Below are positions 4,157 to 6,685 of a stretch of DNA of 6,685 nt, one piece after another (position 1 is the first letter of the stretch; each line of letters starts with the position of its first letter). Made by a program: the position numbers and the translations under genes. Source of the DNA: Schleiferiaceae bacterium (GTDB lineage: Bacteria > Bacteroidota > Bacteroidia > Flavobacteriales > Schleiferiaceae); NCBI GenBank assembly GCA_022424815.1, contig JAKMGS010000097.1, positions 1 through 6,685 on the forward strand. The letters are read 5' to 3'. The notes below the pieces were generated by a model. That model was not told the DNA's origin, searched no databases, and saw nothing but the letters and a program-made list of their open reading frames with translations.

Positions 4157-6211
4157 TTACCCAATCACTGCGCCGCTCTCCGCGCCGCCTTCTGGACCCA
4201 TCAAGCGGAGTTTGCCGTCGCCATCTTCTGCCATCAGTAACATACCTTGGCTTTCGACGCCGCGGATTTTGAGTGGAGGTAGGTTCATGAGGACCGTTAC
4301 TTTTTTACCCACCATTTCTTCTGGCGAGAAGTGTTCTGCGATGCCGCTGACGATGGTGCGTTGATCTAGACCGGTATCGACCAAAAATTTCAGGAGACGG
4401 TCCGCTTTAGGGACGCGCTCAGCTTCTAGGATGGTGCCTACGCGGAGGTCCATAGCCATAAATTGGTCAAAGGAAACATCTTCTTTCTGTGGCATATGCT
4501 TAGTGCTTTGTGTTGTCGTTTTGGGTGCATTTGCTGCAGCGGCCGCTTCCAATTTTTGACGCTGTGCCTCCATCTGCTCGTCCTCAATTTTTGAGAACAG
4601 TAAGGCGCTTTCGCCGAGCTGTGTACCACCAGAGATGATGGTTTCTTCGTTAGCATCTTCCCAGCGGAATCCGTCCGATAAACCGAGCATGTTGCGGAGT
4701 TGTGCGGCAGTAGAAGGCAAGAACGGTTCGAAGACGATAGCAGCGGCACCCATGATTTGTGTGGCGACGAAAAGTGCTACACCTGCACGCTCAGGATCTT
4801 GCTTGAACACCTTCCAAGGTTCTTGTTCTTGGAGGTATTTGTTTCCTAGGCGAGCGACGTTCATGGCTTCATTCAAGGCCTCACGGAATTTGAAGGTTTC
4901 GATAGATTTGGCGATGCGACGGCCGTATTGGGTCATCGCAGCTAACGCTTCTCGATCAGCATCGGTCAACACATTGGGTTGTTGGACTACGCCCTCAAAA
5001 TATTTGTGGGTGAGGACCATAACCCGGTTGACGAAGTTACCGAGGCCCGCCACTAGCTCGCTGTTATTGCGCTGTTGGAAATCAGCCCACGTAAAATCGT
5101 TGTCCTTGGTCTCCGGCATCGTAGCCGTCAAGGCGTAGCGCAAGACGTCTTGCTGGCCTGGGAAATCCTGAAGGTATTCGTGCAGCCAAACGGCCCAATT
5201 CTTTGAGGTGCTCAGCTTGCGACCCTCAAGGTTGAGGAATTCGTTCGCAGGCACTTGTGTCGGTAAGGCATATTCACCGTGCTGCTGAAGCATGGCAGGG
5301 AAAATAATACAGTGGAAAACGATGTTGTCCTTTCCGATAAAGTGTATGATCTCTGCATTGTCGCCTTTCCAGTACTCTTCCCAATCGTTGGGCAGGAGTT
5401 CTTGGGTAGCGCTGATATAGCCAATGGGCGCATCAAACCACACATACATCACTTTCCCTTCGGCGCCTTCGACTGGAACGGGCACCCCCCAATCCAAATC
5501 GCGGGTCATGGCACGCGGCTGCAGACCGTCGCCTGCGTTGAGCCAGCTCATGCATTGGCCCATCACATTCGGCTTCCAGCCTTCGCGGCTCTCTAAAAAG
5601 GCACGTAGGTCTTCTGTGAGTTCGTCCAACGGCAAGAACCAGTTTGTGGTGTTGCGCAATTCTGGGATGGCGCCGCTAAGCGTTGATTTTGGTTGGATCA
5701 GGTCCGTCGCGTTCAATGAGGTGCCACAAGATTCACATTGGTCGCCATAAGCATCTGCCGCATGACATTTGGGGCATTCGCCGGTGATGTAGCGGTCAGC
5801 AAGGAATTGGCCCGCTTCCGGATCAAAGTATTGCTGCGTTTCCTTCGCGACCAAGGCACCTTTATCAATCAAGGTTTTAAAGAACTCTTGAGCGTTTTTG
5901 TGGTGTTGAGGACTTGAGGTGCGGCTGTAGTGGTCAAAGCTGATTCCGAATTCTTCGAACGCGCCTTTCATCATCGCGTTGTAACGGTCCACCACATCCT
6001 GCGGGGTGATGCCCTCCTTTTTCGCTTTGATCGTAATAGGCACCCCGTGTTCATCGGAGCCACAGACGAACTTCACATCACGGCCCCGCATTCGTAGATA
6101 CCTCACATAGATATCCGACGGCAGGTAACACCCCGCAAGGTGCCCGATGTGTATAGGACCATTGGCGTACGGCAAGGCCGCAGTCACCATGATTTTTTTG
6201 TTCGTACTCAT
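4157..6211 (-). CDS. metG: Methionyl-tRNA synthetase with fused C-terminal tRNA-binding domain
   Basis: Charges tRNA-Met with methionine using ATP, in the cytoplasm; essential for translation. The 684-residue protein has the full class I layout. HIGH occupies 21-24 within AALPYANGPIHIGH, followed by CGSDEHG. The zinc knuckle has Cys146, Cys149, Cys159 and Cys162 (CPKC...CESC). The KMSKS loop appears as KLSTS (332-336, after FLNLEGR), a variant normal for this subgroup. A helical anticodon-binding domain follows, then an Ala/Thr-rich linker and a Trbp111-like OB-fold domain (about 573-684, DLRVGTILEAERVPKADRLL) used for dimerisation and tRNA binding. I start at the ATG at 6211, since family members begin just before VTAALPYANG. 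The longer frame to 6256 would add 15 residues and use an ATG inside a palindrome. AAGGA directly abuts the chosen ATG, too close for a standard Shine-Dalgarno. Downstream lie tRNA-Arg and a shared terminator. Confidence 0.97.
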   Translation of the reverse strand: MSTNKKIMVTAALPYANGPIHIGHLAGCYLPSDIYVRYLRMRGRDVKFVCGSDEHGVPITIKAKKEGITPQDVVDRYNAMMKGAFEEFGISFDHYSRTSSPQHHKNAQEFFKTLIDKGALVAKETQQYFDPEAGQFLADRYITGECPKCHAADAYGDQCESCGTSLNATDLIQPKSTLSGAIPELRNTTNWFLPLDELTEDLRAFLESREGWKPNVMGQCMSWLNAGDGLQPRAMTRDLDWGVPVPVEGAEGKVMYVWFDAPIGYISATQELLPNDWEEYWKGDNAEIIHFIGKDNIVFHCIIFPAMLQQHGEYALPTQVPANEFLNLEGRKLSTSKNWAVWLHEYLQDFPGQQDVLRYALTATMPETKDNDFTWADFQQRNNSELVAGLGNFVNRVMVLTHKYFEGVVQQPNVLTDADREALAAMTQYGRRIAKSIETFKFREALNEAMNVARLGNKYLQEQEPWKVFKQDPERAGVALFVATQIMGAAAIVFEPFLPSTAAQLRNMLGLSDGFRWEDANEETIISGGTQLGESALLFSKIEDEQMEAQRQKLEAAAAANAPKTTTQSTKHMPQKEDVSFDQFMAMDLRVGTILEAERVPKADRLLKFLVDTGLDQRTIVSGIAEHFSPEEMVGKKVTVLMNLPPLKIRGVESQGMLLMAEDGDGKLRLMGPEGGAESGAVIG

Positions 6212-6224
6212 TCCTTTTTGATAA

Positions 6225-6257
6225 CGTTTAAACGATACCGCGAAGATAATGCGCATT
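6225..6257. promoter_or_regulatory. metG/ldcA divergent region with two 10-bp palindromes
   Basis: The 66 bp between the two divergent starts must hold both promoters. It contains two perfect palindromes, CGTTTAAACG (6225-6234, with a further near-symmetric TA on each side) and AATGCGCATT (6248-6257), with centres 23 bp apart. Between them the minus strand has TATCTTCG (6248 down to 6241), one mismatch from TAnnTTTG and a possible metG -7 element, without a clear -33 TTG. Protein-binding roles are inference. Confidence 0.3.
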
Positions 6258-6277
6258 TATTGGGTATTTTTCGGGTA

Positions 6278-6685
6278 ATGAAACAAACCACACCACATTT
6301 CCTAACCCCTGGAGATACCATTGGCATTAGCGCTACAGCTAGATTTGCCCGTCCCGAAATGATCGAAACGGCGAAGAATGTATTGGAAGGCGCGGGCTTC
6401 AAGGTCTATTACGAACCGGGTATTCTCAGCCAACACCACCAGCTGGCCGGCACCATGGAGGAGCGAGTGGCCCACTTCAATGCACTGGTGCACCACCCCG
6501 AGGTCAAAGCCATTTGGAACGTTCGTGGCGGATACGGAAGTGCGGAGATTGTGGATGCAGTGGATTGGGCGGCACTCCAGAAAAATCCGAAATGGCTTGT
6601 GGGCTTTTCAGATTTCACAACCTTTTTGTGCCACGGGATACAACAAGGATTGGCCACCCTACATGCGCCCATGCCCATCAGTTTT
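6278..6685 (+). CDS. ldcA: LD-carboxypeptidase (peptidase S66), N-terminal part
   Basis: Only the first 136 codons are present; the frame is still open at the window edge (full family members are near 300 residues). Family S66 enzymes remove the terminal D-Ala from cytoplasmic murein tetrapeptides during peptidoglycan recycling. Visible signatures are the opening LTPGDTIGISATAR, the conserved VRGGYGS (82-88) and KWLVGFSDFT with the nucleophile Ser111, followed by LHAPMP. The Glu and His of the Ser-His-Glu triad lie beyond the edge. The ATG at 6278 gives the normal family N terminus. No signal peptide is seen, consistent with a cytoplasmic LdcA. A microcin-immunity MccF-like role is the alternative within S66, but the sequence resembles the housekeeping Bacteroidota type. 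It is divergent from metG. Confidence 0.9.
   Translation, partial: MKQTTPHFLTPGDTIGISATARFARPEMIETAKNVLEGAGFKVYYEPGILSQHHQLAGTMEERVAHFNALVHHPEVKAIWNVRGGYGSAEIVDAVDWAALQKNPKWLVGFSDFTTFLCHGIQQGLATLHAPMPISF

Noticed and set aside
4635..5138. Long plus-strand ORFs (also 5279-5596 and 5424-5750) opposite metG
   Set aside because: They are antisense shadows of a highly conserved synthetase, with no independent start signals or protein motifs.
6265..6272. TATTTTTC as a -7 element for ldcA, implying a leaderless mRNA
   Set aside because: One mismatch from consensus, no TTG at a suitable distance upstream, and the start site would fall on the ATG; too weak to list as a feature.

Overview
The window looks like a chromosomal segment from Bacteroidota, most likely Flavobacteriales. 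Four things point there: a secreted protein ending in a type IX secretion sorting domain (FPNP motif), signal peptides that put Gln at +1, a TAnnTTTG/TTTG promoter of the Bacteroidota sigma type, and A/T-rich rather than Shine-Dalgarno translation starts. MetG and the S66 carboxypeptidase also have the form I remember from that phylum. Family or genus cannot be fixed by eye.

Layout. A tRNA-Val(GAC) gene (minus strand, 3' end cut by the window) diverges from a PlsC-type acyltransferase gene. A T9SS cargo protein follows 28 bp later, then a GTG-started CspA-family cold-shock gene with its own terminator. Two A+T-rich secreted-protein genes come next: a lipoprotein with its own terminator, and a protein made of two PPC-like beta-sandwich repeats. 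Between them is a gap holding at most one very doubtful small ORF. On the minus strand, metG is followed after 9 nt by tRNA-Arg(CCG), and a strong terminator hairpin begins one base after the tRNA. Across a 66-bp divergent region, the first 136 codons of an LD-carboxypeptidase (ldcA) gene run off the right edge.

How the genes relate. metG and tRNA-Arg look like one transcription unit, both serving translation. The acyltransferase (membrane lipid), ldcA (peptidoglycan recycling), the lipoprotein and the two exported proteins concern the envelope, but terminators or strand changes separate most of them, so I see no pathway operon. I found no mobile element, CRISPR array, toxin-antitoxin pair or defence system, and no convincing new multi-gene system. 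The most interesting signals are small: a covarying G19-C56 to A19-U56 change in tRNA-Arg, an inverted repeat lying across the divergent tRNA-Val/acyltransferase promoters, a three-part competing hairpin at the metG-tRNA terminator, and paired palindromes in the metG/ldcA divergent region.
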